Positions 20,888-32,908 of a DNA stretch of 64,000 nucleotides are shown piece after piece. This DNA is from Cheiracanthium punctorium (lineage: Eukaryota; Arthropoda; Arachnida; Araneae; Cheiracanthiidae): contig JAWZYV010010204.1 of the NCBI GenBank assembly GCA_038373885.1, positions 1 to 64,000 of the forward strand. The letters are read 5' to 3'. Below the pieces are notes generated by a model. The model was not told the DNA's origin. It saw nothing but the letters and a program-made list of their open reading frames with translations, and did no database searches. The position numbers were made by a program, and so were the translations under genes. Every line of letters starts with the position of its first letter. Within the stretch, counting starts at the first letter, position 1.

Positions 20888-21108
20888 AATATTTGCATTT
20901 AAATTAAATTCACGAACGGAGTTAAATAGAGAACAAATCGACCAAGCCGCGAAAGCAATTTCAATGGGTTAAGATTTTGAACCCTACTTAGAAAAGACTA
21001 CAGTACTTCCAAGAAATTCTTCCACCGTTCCTAAACATTCACAACGGGTATACTTTTGTATAAACAGGAAATGTCCGAAAACCAGATAAGGAAAGCTAGC
21101 CATAGTAA

Positions 21109-21403
21109 AGGCCACTGTCCACATCGAGCGGTTCCCGCCGTTGCAATGTATTTGAATGGGGATATTCGGACGCGCTTTACGCCGAGCGACAGTGGATTGT
21201 CCTCCACCGAACAACAGATGGTGGAGGTATGAAACCGCAATATTATTCACGGTCTCCGATTACATTTTGTCTGTTTAATACCGGAGTATCTCCCTCTTTC
21301 TCTGCGGTGGGAAAAATTTATTGCTTACAAGTGCGAATTGGCCATTAAAGTAGCCCCCTATTGGTAGCGGTTAGCGGGCACCGCTCGATGTGGACAGTGG
21401 CCT
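21109..21403. mobile_element. 295-bp PIF/Harbinger-type MITE
   Basis: Inverted ends AGGCCACTGTCCACATCGAG and its complement at 21384-21403, with the arms continuing as CGGTKCCCGC. Flanks give a 3-bp duplication TAA (21106-21108 and 21404-21406). A TWA duplication with GGCCACTGT-like ends fits PIF/Harbinger. No coding sequence. Confidence 0.75.
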
Positions 21404-21427
21404 TAATAGTATTCTTTCATAATACCC

Positions 21428-21572
21428 CTGAAAGGTCTGGAGTTTTGGTAGGTTTTCTCCAGATGTAACGTGAATACGCGTTAGAACCCCCTTAGAAAGC
21501 CCTCCTACGAAGGCACCCCCATCCTAGGCAGATACCCCGCGTGCAGGTTTGCCTTAACACACACAACACAAC
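21428..21572 (+). mobile_element. SINE-like repeat, family A, copy 3
   Basis: It contains GGTCTGGAGTTTTGGTAGG, CCAGATGTAACGTGAATACG, TTAGAACCCCCTTAGAAAG and GGCAGATACC, then TTTGCC and an ACACAACACA tail. This is among the better preserved copies of the core. Confidence 0.65.
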
Positions 21573-22133
21573 ATACCCCTGAAAATCCAAACGGCGCGGC
21601 GGAACAAAAGAACATTTTACAATGGTACAGGACATAGCCACTTGGGATTCCTAGTCACTTGATGTCTGTGGGCGCGTTCGATAATTCACCGGTTGTGCAC
21701 TGGTTACACCGGTGCATGACCAGAGCGTTCGAAAAGGCGGGGCGTTGGGCGAAGCTCTAAAAATAACGTTTTAAAACGTTTTTCGGTCCGGACATGTATC
21801 GGTTGTCTGCTCAGCATGATCAGAGCGCAATCAAAATGACCCTGCTAGCGAGGTGGGTTATTTCGGTTATTAGAGAAGTGTTGCCATTATTTATTTATGC
21901 TTTCTTGGATTGGCATCAGATATGGTGAGGTTGACCGAAACCGGTTGACGACCGTGACGTCCCATAAGCGAAAAATGACCACGACTGGTAGCCGGCCCTT
22001 GGCTACATTCCCTGATCCCCACACTATGTACATTTAAAATAAGGCATCCCTCATCAGGTACACATCAGTAAAGAATCCGAGATGCGCACCGCACAAGGCG
22101 CGCGCAAAGACTGTTTATGTTAAACAGTTTATA

Positions 22134-23670
22134 TACTCACTTCCAAAAGTTAAGCACAGAGCGGTAAAATGTGAAAAAGTGGACAAGTACTGTTTCTATT
22201 GGCACGAAGTGCTGCAAGTAAGTGGTTCTATACTTATTCATGGAACAAAACGAATAATTACATACGGAGATAAAAAATATATTGAATTTTCATAAATTAT
22301 AAGATTTCGTCACATTTAAATCATTAACAAAATGATGTTAAAATGCAAAACAAACAACAAAACCGATATTGGTAGGGTATTTGATAATCCCCTCACCTTC
22401 ATACAAAGTGTACAGCGTCTGATAATGCTTGTTACGAGGTGATCAATCACCGCAGACTCCAGTTTTTGTCATTCCTCCTGAAGGGCAGTTTCTAAATCTT
22501 TGAGAGTGACTGAAAGTGTAAAAGTCTACATACAACACGGCCTAGGGCATCCCAAAGATTTTCAGTTATATTAACGTCCGGCAAGTAAGACGGCTACTGA
22601 GTACGTGCAATCCCCCCACTCTCCAGAAAGTCGTCAACGATGGCAGCTCTAAGGGGACGGGCATTATCGGGCCATTAAAACAAAAGAAGGACCAACTGCT
22701 GTAGCGCACAGTTTCACAATGGGATCTAGGACTTCCCTCGATAAGGTACAGCCGTTACAGAACATCGCATGTAAATGTGCAGGTGTGTCCGATATCCCAA
22801 TGAAATCCTTGCCCAGACCATGATGCTTCCACCGCGGAATGCATGATGTTCGGTGATGTTCCCGGGACGATTGCATATGACTTGTCCCTTCCAGACTCTT
22901 ACACTCTTATCATCGGGATTTAGGGCAAATCTGGACTCATCTGTGAACATAATGTTGCCCCAATCAGACACATTCCAATTCACACGCTGGCGGCAGAGTT
23001 TTAATCACGCCCCTCTAAACTGGACGGAAAAAAGAAACCAAACTGGTGGTACCCGGGTGTACATACCATTCATGTGCAGCCTTCGACGAACAGTAGTGGC
23101 AGCTATCGCTTTACGAATGGCCTCTGCAACAATAGATGCTACACGTGTGATAGTCGATCTTCGATTTCGCTTGGCCACAGCAGCAGTATTTGATCTGCCG
23201 GGGGAGTCGTAACCCTTCGACCACCGGCTACAGGTCTTCGGACACATGTTAGGTTGGTTTGGAATTGTTTCCATAATCGTGAAATGACGGAATGATGAAC
23301 GCCGAAGAAAAGAGCAACATGTGTGATAAACTGTCCTGCTTCAATGCGTCCGACCTTTGAATCCGTTCAGTATCTTCCATTCCTGTTATAGAAGGCATAT
23401 AAACACGTCTAGCTTGAAAACAAATCATACGAATGATCTTGTCACCTTTCATCTGCACTTATATGCAACTCTTGTAACCCTTCACAATACAGGCTTCTTA
23501 TACGACTGCCTGTTATGCATTTTTTTCTCGGCGAAACCGTGATTAGCTGTCATTTGACATATTTGCATATTCCCTTCTACCTTCACAGCAAATTACAGCT
23601 TTTTAAATCCAGATTGGCTTACGTAAACTAACATTTTCCTCTCCGTGCTTAACATCTGGAAGTGAGTGTA
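22134..23670 (-). mobile_element. Tc1-like transposon, decayed
   Basis: Inverted ends (ACTCACTTCC, then AAAAGTTAAGCAC at the left or AGATGTTAAGCAC at the right) lie next to TA dinucleotides. The interior encodes a broken Tc1-type transposase on the minus strand. The length of about 1.54 kb is typical for Tc1 elements. Confidence 0.85.
22440..23458 (-). pseudogene. Tc1-like transposase, broken by stops and frameshifts
   Basis: The N-terminal DNA-binding part is seen at 23230-23010 (RSTITRVASIVAEAIRKAI, TVRRRLHMNGMYTRVPP). The first catalytic Asp lies in IMFTDESRFALNPDD near 22940, followed by GSIMVWARISLG. The second Asp and the Glu lie in YLPDVNITENLWDALG near 22585. The DD..E arrangement identifies the Tc1 family. 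The frame changes several times and contains stops, so no active enzyme could be made. It is embedded in the hAT element at 20054-24123 and was carried with it or arrived later. Confidence 0.85.
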
Positions 23671-24313
23671 TATTGTTAGCTCCCCTTTATACGACTTTAC
23701 AGGGGGTGAATGGACATCATCGCTCAAACAGTGTTCTTTGCACTTACTATAACCCGTTCTAACAATGAGCTATACTTTGAAATTCACGTATGTATGTTAA
23801 AGGCGAGAACAACTTGGTTACTGATCATCCTTAAAAGAAACTGAAATGTTTCAAGGGAGAGACTAAATTTCGGGCGATTCCTTGGGACTCCCCGGATTTG
23901 AAAAAAACAGGTCGTCTGAGAACGAAAGGCTTGAAAACCATTGATTGAAGTCAAGTCTAAAAATCAAAGTAGTAAATCAAAATAGTAAATTAAAATTTCA
24001 AAATAACCGATTTTAGACACGCAGTTTTTAACTAAGCGTCAAAACCCTATTCTATCTAGTGTAAGTTCAGTTTCAATGGGAGGGGCTATAGCCCCTATAG
24101 CCCCCCCCGTAGATCCGCCTCTGTTGTTCACATAACTTATTTCACGTCGACAACACACAGCGGTTTTTTTACACACACGAAATATACCGATGAAAAATAT
24201 ATCGGCTTGAGCATTAAAAATCTGTTTATATACGTTCTTCAGCGTTCCATATCCACTATATACGTTCTTGAAGCAGATGCACTGGGATTATATACTGCAC
24301 GTGTTGAGTTTCT

Positions 24314-24331
24314 TTTCACACGGGTCATCAC
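24314..24331 (-). other. Putative primer-binding site of gypsy element 1
   Basis: Immediately inside the 5' LTR the minus strand reads GTGATGACCCGTGTGAAA. This resembles the tRNA-Trp type site (TGGTGACCCCGACGTGAT) but with several mismatches, so the tRNA is uncertain. Confidence 0.35.
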
Positions 24332-24651
24332 TTTAGAAGGTTGCTAATACAAAACTATTAAATAATTACACATTACACAAATCACCACTTAAACTATATT
24401 TATTTTAAAACTTCTACGGATTTACGTTACATATTGAAAACGATAAAGAATTAAGCATGTCACATTTGGTCGCTGGAGCTAAGCCATCATCATGCACACC
24501 GACTGCGAGTCGAATCGTAATTCTCTCTTCACTTCAGCGCGAGCTAAGTGCAAAAATATTTTCCTGCGCGGTTGACAGTTATCGCCTTCCGCGCCGTAAC
24601 ACGCTAGTTTCCGGATGCAGGAGATTACTGCGGCGATGTCAGACCCCAACA
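24332..24651 (-). repeat. 5' LTR of gypsy element 1
   Basis: 320 bp, matching the 3' LTR except for one visible substitution. On the minus strand it begins TGTTGGGG and ends CCTTCTAAA. The GAGC target duplication lies directly outside. Confidence 0.9.
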
Positions 24652-24655
24652 GAGC

Positions 24656-25218
24656 GATAAGTTTTAAATTTCATTTTAAATAAGGAGCATATGTCAGACT
24701 TGTTTATATTAGGCATTACAGCAATTATCTTACTATAGTAAATAAAACCCTTCTGAGTGGCCGAATATTTCGGTACGATGGGGTGGCCGTTCAGAGAGGT
24801 TTCACTGTAATTGATCATTATTTCGCATTAAGGTTGCGAATAAAACATTACTTTTTATTTTTACTTGCTTAAACTGACGAATTTGTCTTATGAAATGCCA
24901 TACTTATGCGTGAAGACAGGCTTTCTTTCTTTTATTCTCTGCTCCAAGGGTCATTCCCGCTAAATTAATTTTTTCGGAAAATGCGCCGCCTAACTGTTGC
25001 CAATCGTATTCTGAGCAATCAATAATTTCATGTGCCAGGCATTTATCTTGGTGAAGAATCGCTCGTCTTGGCGGACCGCGAGGCTAATACGTAAGTGCCC
25101 TTGCTATAAATAAGGTATGATTTTGCCTAAAAAATTCTAGCGATTAAATTAAAAAAAAACCAAAAAAAAACAGAAAAACCTTTTAAAATTTCTGTAGCGT
25201 CTGTGTCTTGAGAACGTG
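24656..25218. other. Anonymous sequence outside gypsy element 1
   Basis: No gene is visible. The stretch at 24755-24812 (GGCCGAATATTTCGG, GTGGCCGTTCAGAGAGGTTTC) looks like the end of a Tc1/mariner-type MITE but I found no partner. Confidence 0.3.
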
Positions 25219-25599
25219 TACCCAGCAAACGCACACCTGCTGGCGGAGTACCTTGCCAGCGCCTTTCTGCCTTTACGTCCAGCACCGGCCCGGCACTGCA
25301 AAAAGTAACTGAATCGTACCAAAAGTGGTCGCCCGAGAAGTACCTTGCCAGAAGCCCGGGAAGGTAACGGCACTCTGCTGGCATACTGCATGTGCCGGCC
25401 GTTACTCACAATAAAGGCACTGGCCCATTAAGTTTATAATGCCCAAAATGAAACGGCCGGGTGCCTGCTATTATTAAAAATAAAGGCACTGGACTGGTAT
25501 CTTAACAGTGACTACAATGTAATGGCACGGTACCGGATTAGTGCCTATTTACAGTAATGCTGCCATAATTAAAATACGAGCCAGTGCGAATTCGGGGTA

Positions 25600-26401
25600 G
25601 GGGGCTTATTCATAACCCCCCCCCCCCCGAAAAAAAAACCAAAATAAAAACATTCCTTAAGGGTAACATTTTGAAAGATAAAAAACAACATAAAAGAAAG
25701 ATAAAAAACAGCAAAATCCGTTGGTCAATCGTTTGCAAATTATGTGCGCCTATCATTAGTGAATTGTATGCAGTTTTCATAAACTGCAATTTTCTTACAA
25801 ATTTGTAGTCGCAAAAGATTTTTTTATGAGAGAGGCGGTAACACATTTCAGAACCAACATAAAATCATCTATAAACAGTTTAATTCCAATATTTCAGAGT
25901 TAGAGATTTTATAAATGAGTTATAATACTTTATGGTTGATATATATATATATATGTGTATGTACTAAACAAAATCTTACAGGAAGTAATAATAAATAAAA
26001 TTGTACTATGGTAACACATAGCTTTAGGGTAACATTTTGCTTTATTGCACATTTTGTTTAGATCAAATTATTTTTTTAATGTTAGCTATTCTGAAAAGAA
26101 ATTTTCTGTATCTGTACCTGTTGTATACTACATGATTCAAATTTTATGGAGGAAAGTACTTTTATACACTAAAATAAGTATCATTAGTAACCTCACCGAC
26201 TTAAAAAATGTCACCAGTTTAGTAGCCATTTTCTCAATTTTAGTTCCCAAAATAGTAACATTTTTTAATGATTTTGTAGTTAAGAAATAAACATGCTTAA
26301 TTTAGCTTCATTTAAGAAGGATTGAATAAAATGATAAATTTAAAAACTTCATGCGTTATATATATATATATTATGTGTGTGTGTGTACTAAACAAAATCT
26401 T

Positions 26402-26456
<55 letters not shown>

Positions 26457-27560
26457 ACATATAATTCATTTATTTTTATAGCACGATTAAAAAAACAGAT
26501 TAGAATGTTTGCTGAAAGCTCAATAGCAACTTTAAAAAAAAAGGGAGTTGACAAAAACCAACACCAGATTTTCAAATTACTCGCCTGGAGTAAGGTACAA
26601 GTAGCCAAAACTTGAAAATAGTATGAAAATGACGTTTTTTTTGTTCAAAAAGTCGCCTAATCTTTAAATTAGTTGCAAAAGTTAACGGTGGATAAAATGT
26701 GTACATTAAAAAGAGTGGAAGTAAAAATTTACCTGTAATATTTTCTCGACTGTTTAAAAACTGGAAAATCCAACTGGAAAATTGTAAATCCACTTGCTGT
26801 ATATCCTTAACTAACCTATCCTTCACTGCTATATTTAATATAATAAAAAAAATATCGATAGAAGCAATTATGTAGGATGTTAAAAATTTTAATTTACTCT
26901 AAAATTCTCTGAAAAAAAAAAAAGAGTACAGGATCTGAGCTCTCATGCAAATTAAACCCTGACTGGTCTTCTTGTAATACTCTCTAACATATTTCTGCAC
27001 CCTAATTCGGTAGATTTTAAAAGGGGCTTAACGTAGAAAAAAGTCTCCAAATATGTTTTTCAGGAAAAGTTTAGCAAAATTGTAAAAAGTTAATATAAAT
27101 TATAAAAATTTTAAGATTAAAATTCATAATTCTGTACATAGTGGGGGTTATATACTGTCATATACAGAGTGGGGGTTTCACTGTCGGTGTAGTAAATATT
27201 TTTATAGCATACTGAACTCGTTTGTATTATTTTAGTTTTTAGGACTAAAATATTTGAAGGCACAATATGAACTTCTCCGCTTACACACACACACACCCCT
27301 CTCAAAAAAAAAAAAAAAAAAAAAAACAATCTTAACAGTGACCCTGCCTTTGGGTGCCCGGAACTTATATCCCCTAACACTTCTACACAGTATGAATGTG
27401 AAACACTATTATTTAATTAAAATAACGAAATTTTATGCCAACACTACGAAATATATACAGGCCCATTACTGCCAAATAGTGCTGGCCCGGTACATTTTAA
27501 GCAGTACCACGCCGTTAACTTTTCTGTGCATGTCATAGACACATGGCAGTTCGCCGTTAC
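25600..27560. other. AT-rich interior with microsatellites
   Basis: No gene is recognised. A (TA)n stretch lies at 26405-26453 and shorter ones at 25938 and 26358; both regions share GTACTAAACAAAATCTTA, suggesting a small duplication. Poly-A occurs at 27305-27327. The open frames crossing these runs are artefacts of low complexity. Confidence 0.4.
26405..26453. repeat. (TA)n microsatellite
   Basis: About 24 uninterrupted TA units are visible. Confidence 0.95.
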
Positions 27561-28201
27561 TAGTTAGTACTGGCGCAGGGCCGTACCCAGAGGGGGGGCT
27601 ATGGGGGCTGAGCCCTACCTAGCAAGCTTTCAGCCCCCCCTAAGATTTTCAAAAAATTTGTAAATTTATAGATAAATACTATTGCTTAGAAATGAATGAT
27701 TTTTAACAATCGTTAAATTTTACATCATTAAAAATAACCATTGTTTTAGGGGAATTTCTTATCACAATTGCTAGACTTCTATATACAGGGTGTCCAGCCT
27801 TAATGTGACCCAATAGCTAATTGCCGAACCGTTCGGTTTAGATATGCACTTCCTAAATTGAAAATGTTTTAAAAAGGGTAAAGAATGTTTTTACGTGCTT
27901 TTCGAACCAAAAAACCCATTTAGAAAAAAATTACAAAAATTAAATTTTTATACGGTCCCCAGGTCCTATCACTTATATTTAGGAAAAGATGCAATACACA
28001 AAAACAAAGTAAACACAAAAAGTTTCATTTTATTACGATAAAAACTGACCAAGTTATGGAACTTTGAAAATCATACATTTCATCCATTTTCTCGGCCAAT
28101 TTCAAGAAGCTAGTTAAGGGACCGTCTCCAAAGTGAAATTAATTGGAACTCTGCCAGGAAACTTTCGCTCTTGCACGCCACTCTTATGTAAATCGTTTTT
28201 A

Positions 28202-28931
<730 letters not shown>

Positions 28932-29098
28932 TTTTTAAATTTAAAAATACATACATTACGTTAATATTACAATAATTGAGTACTTAAGAAACAAAATTTA
29001 TTCTGTGTACGTGTAAAACATAGATACAATAAAATATTTTGGACGAAGAAAACTTTTCAAAAGCAGTTCCAAAAAAATAGACTTATTTGCCTGCGGCT

Positions 29099-29593
29099 TC
29101 AGACTGATTTGCTGCGATACTGATCATGGCGAACGTTAAAAATCTGTTGTGTAGTCGCTTGCAAGTGCATACAGCCGTATTCTAATATTACGAATTCTAG
29201 TATGGGAGAACGAGATGTATACAACTGGTCTCCAGGCATTAGCTCCTGCGCCAGGACTGGACGATAAGGAAATGCACCGTACGTATGTAATACGTTCCAC
29301 ACCGTCGATTTTGAGTAGGAACACTGGACACTACTTTCAGGATGAGCCAGGGAATATCCTAGAGCACCCTCAGCGGGTATCCGCAAGCTTGAAGGTGTGG
29401 CACGAGACAAGGGAATACGTCTATGACAACTCCCAGTTCTATACAAGCGTTGAACAGCACGGGCAATTGTACAATAAGATAGATGTCTTCGACTGGGAAA
29501 TTTAATGGCATAAAGTCTTGCCGCCTCTCTCTTATTTCGATTGCACTGCCCATACAACAGTACTATTTCGCAGTATTCTTCATTTGTAGACAT
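29099..29593 (-). CDS. HTH (DUF4817-like) transposase N-terminal fragment, second copy
   Basis: This 164-residue ORF begins MSTNEEYCEIVLLYGQ and is a close relative of the product at 4711-5220. It has the same HTH region (residues ~1-60), the same second region (LGYSLAHPESS, STVWNVLHTYGAFPY, Q.L.PGD) and the same arm-encoded tail ending RSKSV. Compared with the first copy, five residues (DISKA) are deleted in frame after SSVQ, and there are about nine substitutions. The start codon and the last ~40 codons lie in the inverted arms. No catalytic domain is encoded. Whether it is translated is unknown. Confidence 0.55.
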   Translation of the reverse strand: MSTNEEYCEIVLLYGQCNRNKREAARLYAIKFPSRRHLSYCTIARAVQRLYRTGSCHRRIPLSRATPSSLRIPAEGALGYSLAHPESSVQCSYSKSTVWNVLHTYGAFPYRPVLAQELMPGDQLYTSRSPILEFVILEYGCMHLQATTQQIFNVRHDQYRSKSV

Positions 29594-31109
29594 CTCGTTC
29601 TCCTGTACTAGAATTCGTAATATTAAAATACGACTGTATGCAATTGCAAGCGACTACACAACAGATTTTTAGCGTTTGCCATGATTAGTACCGCAGCAAA
29701 TCAGTCTGAAGCCGCAGGCAAATAAGTCGAAGTTTTTGGAACTGCTTTTGAAAAGTTTTCTTCGTCCAAAATATTTTATTTTATCTATGTTTTACACGTA
29801 CACAGAATAAACTTTGTTTCTTAAATACTCAGTTATTGTAATATTAACGTAATGTGTGTACTTTTAAATTTAAAAACGATTTACATAAGAGTGACGTGCA
29901 AGAGCGAATGTTTCTTGGCAGAGTTCCAATTAATTTCACTTTGGAGACGGTCCCTTACTAGCTTCTTGAAATTGGCCGAGAAAATGGATGAAATGTATGA
30001 TTTTCAAAGTTCCATAACTTGGTCAGTTTTTATCGTAATAAAATGAAACTTTTTGTGTTTACTTTGTTTTTGTGTACTGCATCTTTTCTTGTTATAAGTG
30101 ATAGGACCTGGGGACCATATAAAAATTTAATTTTTGTAATTTTTTTCTAAATGGGTTTTTTGGTTCGAAAAGCACGTAAAAACATTCTTTACCTTTTTTA
30201 AAACATTTTTCTAATTGGAAGTGCATATCTAAACCGAATGGTTCGGGAATTAGCTATTGGGTCACATTAAGGCTGGACACCCTGTATATACAGTTAATTA
30301 TTTTGCTGGTCTTGGTTGCGCGTAGCATCTGATCGTGGATTTTTCCGAGAACACAAAACTGCCACGCAAAGCTTTCGAGGGGGAGTAAAAACTTAAAAAT
30401 TTCAACGTGTTCGTGTTTGCATTCAAAATGGCGGCGAACATTTTCAACATTTGCTGTGAAGACTGATACTGTAAAAAATTGGAATTCAATTATGTTTTTC
30501 AAAAACAAAATGATCCCAGGATTAAGTAACGTGTGTCTCCGTTTCTGTTTTACCTCACACATAAAGTTGTAACAGTGCTCGAAATCGTATAGTTGCCACA
30601 TTCGTCAGATTTAATGGTAATAAGAAGAACCAACGGGCACTCTTTTAAACTGATTGCTCTGTATAATATTTATATTTTGCTTTATCATACATATTTAAAA
30701 TGAAACATAAATAAAATGGATTTTTCAGTAAATTTTAATTTGAATATTTTTGATGCAATCTCAATGAAAAATTTATTAACATGATGAATGTTACTGGCCT
30801 ACAAGGTTTTTTTCACAAGAAATCTGAATAGTGAATCTAGTGCATTTTTGCATTTTTTCATCCTGAATTCAGATATGTAGTCAGAATTTTCCCATCAGGC
30901 ATAGTTTTTCTGTGAAAGCTACTTTTCAAAATCTGATTTTAGCGTTTTCTTTAACCTGTCATAGGAACCATTACCTCATATGTAGCGATTTTACCCAAGC
31001 TGTATTTAAGGAAATTATTTGTAATATCATGCTGAAGCACCATAAAACAAGACTGTGCATGTTCATTCATGTTTGGACATACTCAGACCTGTTAATCTGG
31101 CATTGTGAT

Positions 31110-32385
31110 TAGTGATGTGTCAACATTGAGCTGACTCCAAATGATTCAGATGAAAATCAAAATGTTCCTGCATATGAAGCCAGTAGCTGTTCATCAGAAC
31201 TATACTTTCCCAACCAGCAAGATCTTAATGACCTGATTCGGGATTTCAATCTGTCAAAACAGTAAGCTGAAGTTTTAACTTCCAAACTCAAAGGGTGGAA
31301 TCTACTACAAAAAAAAAATGTAAGAATATGTAGCTATTGTAGCAGCCATAGTGTTTTCAAAGACTGCTTCGCTGAAGAAAATGGTATTGCGTTTTGCAAT
31401 GATATTTGTTCAGTTACGGAAATTCTTGGGCATCAACATCGGCCAGATGAGTGGCGATTGTTCATAGACTCCTCTAAAAGTTAGTTTGAAGGCTGTGCTG
31501 CTACATATTGGCAATAAACTGCCATCAATACTTGTAGCGCATGTCACTGATATGAAGACATATGAAAATAAGAGGAAGAGACATATGAAAATATGAAACT
31601 AGCTTTAGAGAAACTACAATATGAAAAATGTGAATGGAATATATGTGGTGATTTTAAAGTCATTGCTTTATTGCTTGGTTTGCAACTTGGGTTCACCAAA
31701 TTTTGCTGTTTTTTGTGCGAATGGGACAGCAGAGATAAGAAGTCTCACTTAGAAAATCATGACCCAAAAGTGAATCTCTTATCCCTGGCCAGGAAAATGT
31801 ATCATATGTTCCTTTAGTGAATCCTAAAAAATATTTTTACCTCCATTGCATATTAAATTAGGAGTAATGAAAAATTTCGTCAAAGCTATGCATAAACTTT
31901 CTGATGCATTCTTGTACTTGAAATCGAAATCCCTCAAACTCAGTGATGCTAAACTGATAGAAGGAATTTTTATAGGACCACAAATCCGGTCATTTATGGC
32001 TGATGAACATTTCAAAGGACTGTTAAATCCACTGGACAAAGCAGCCTGGCAGTCTTTCAAAAGTTTATGCTGCAACTTTCTTGGAAACCATAAAGCAAAA
32101 AACTATCGTGACATAGTGGCTGATCTTCTGCATTCTTATAAAGCTATGGGATGCAACATGTCTTTAAAAATTCACGTATTGGACTCTCACTTAGAATTCT
32201 TCCCCGTAAATCTTGGAGCTGTCAGCAATGAACACGGTGTGCATTTCCATCAGCAAATTTCTACAATGGAGAAGCGGTACCAAGGCAAGTGTAGTTCCAA
32301 TATGCTGGGTGACTACTGTTGGACCAAGAAGAGAGACATTCCAGATGCAGAATATGCCCCAAAATCACTATCTACCACTTTCTAG
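31110..32385 (+). pseudogene. Decayed gene of a widespread transposon-encoded protein family (function unassigned)
   Basis: Successive frames read SSELYFPNQQDLNDLIRDF, LKGWNLLQKK, GIAFCNDICSVTEILGHQH, then RPDEWRLFIDSS, EWNICGDFKVIALLLGLQLG with FCCFLCEWDSRDKK, and KLGVMKNFVKAM. These are followed by GPQIRSFM, LGNHKAKNYRDIV, SLKIHVLDSHLEFFP and SNEHGVHFHQQISTMEKRYQ. I recognise this order from predicted proteins that are repeated in many arthropod and cnidarian genomes and are usually left unnamed. Conserved CGD..., a CxxC and an EHG..FHQ motif would suit a DDE-type transposase, but this is inference. Stops (for example after NLSKQ) and frameshifts near 31590 and 31820 break it. The last open part (31846-32385) is the longest. 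Its position inside an hAT-ended element suggests it is that element's own gene. Confidence 0.6.
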
Positions 32386-32908
32386 GTCGGTCAGAATGAG
32401 TAGTTATAATTTTGAGTTAGATAGCTAGTTACGGATTTTTTAGAATATTATAAAAAATTCAAATGAATATCACACGAACCGCCTGCCCGATGGGGAAAAA
32501 CTGAAATGATATTTGCATTCAGCACGAAAAATACTTTTAGAATCTGTTATTTTAATTCTTGTGAAAGAAAAAATGTTCATTTTTGTAGACCAGTGATATT
32601 TTAAAAATACGGCGTTTTGTGAAACAAATACTCTAAAAAAATGTACAAACTGAAAAACAGTCTATTCCCTCGCCCCTCGATTAATAATACTTATATTCGA
32701 TCAGCCCCCCTAACTAGATTCAAAGCCCTACCTAACATTTCATCCTGGTTACGGCCCTGTACTGGCGCATATGCACTATTCAGACACTGTTACTTACTCC
32801 AGTGACTTCCAGACGATGGCAATCTACCTTGCTACCGGTATACGGCACTTTGCCAGCACGACGGGTACCCGGCCGTCATTTTGCGGGCAGTAGTGTGTTT
32901 GCTGGGTA

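Larger units (their letters stand above)
20054..24123. mobile_element. 4.1-kb hAT-type element in the leader of gypsy element 1
   Basis: Ends CAGTGGCGGATTTAGAA and GTAGATCCGCCTCTG are inverted, each with an inner G- or C-run. A perfect 8-bp duplication TTGTTCAC flanks it (20046-20053 and 24124-24131). Inside lie an hAT-like MITE, a possible scrap of hAT transposase, a Harbinger-type MITE, a SINE copy and a decayed Tc1-like transposon. Confidence 0.9.
8696..24651 (-). mobile_element. Ty3/gypsy LTR retrotransposon (element 1), carrying three hAT-type insertions
   Basis: Two 320-bp LTRs (8696-9015 and 24332-24651) are flanked by the 4-bp duplication GAGC (8692-8695 and 24652-24655), so this is one insertion. 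It reads on the minus strand: 5' LTR, leader, gag-protease-RT (19604-18461), rest of RT and RNase H (11673-10745), integrase (10334-9077), polypurine tract, 3' LTR. Three insertions with perfect 8-bp duplications break it (10335-10736, 11682-18452, 20054-24123). Without them it would be about 4.7 kb. Internal genes carry a gag-protease deletion, stops and a frameshift, yet the LTRs differ at one position only. Residue patterns in RNase H (TDHKPLIFAF, KCSPRQTRQLDFISQF) resemble arthropod gypsy elements near the CsRn1/Kabuki group; this clade call is tentative. Confidence 0.9.

Noticed and set aside
21667..21990. A second TIR element starting GGGCGCGTTCGATAA
   Set aside because: No matching inverted end was found nearby.
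26312..26608. Open frames rich in Tyr-Ile across 26312-26615
   Set aside because: They arise from the (TA)n run and have no motif.
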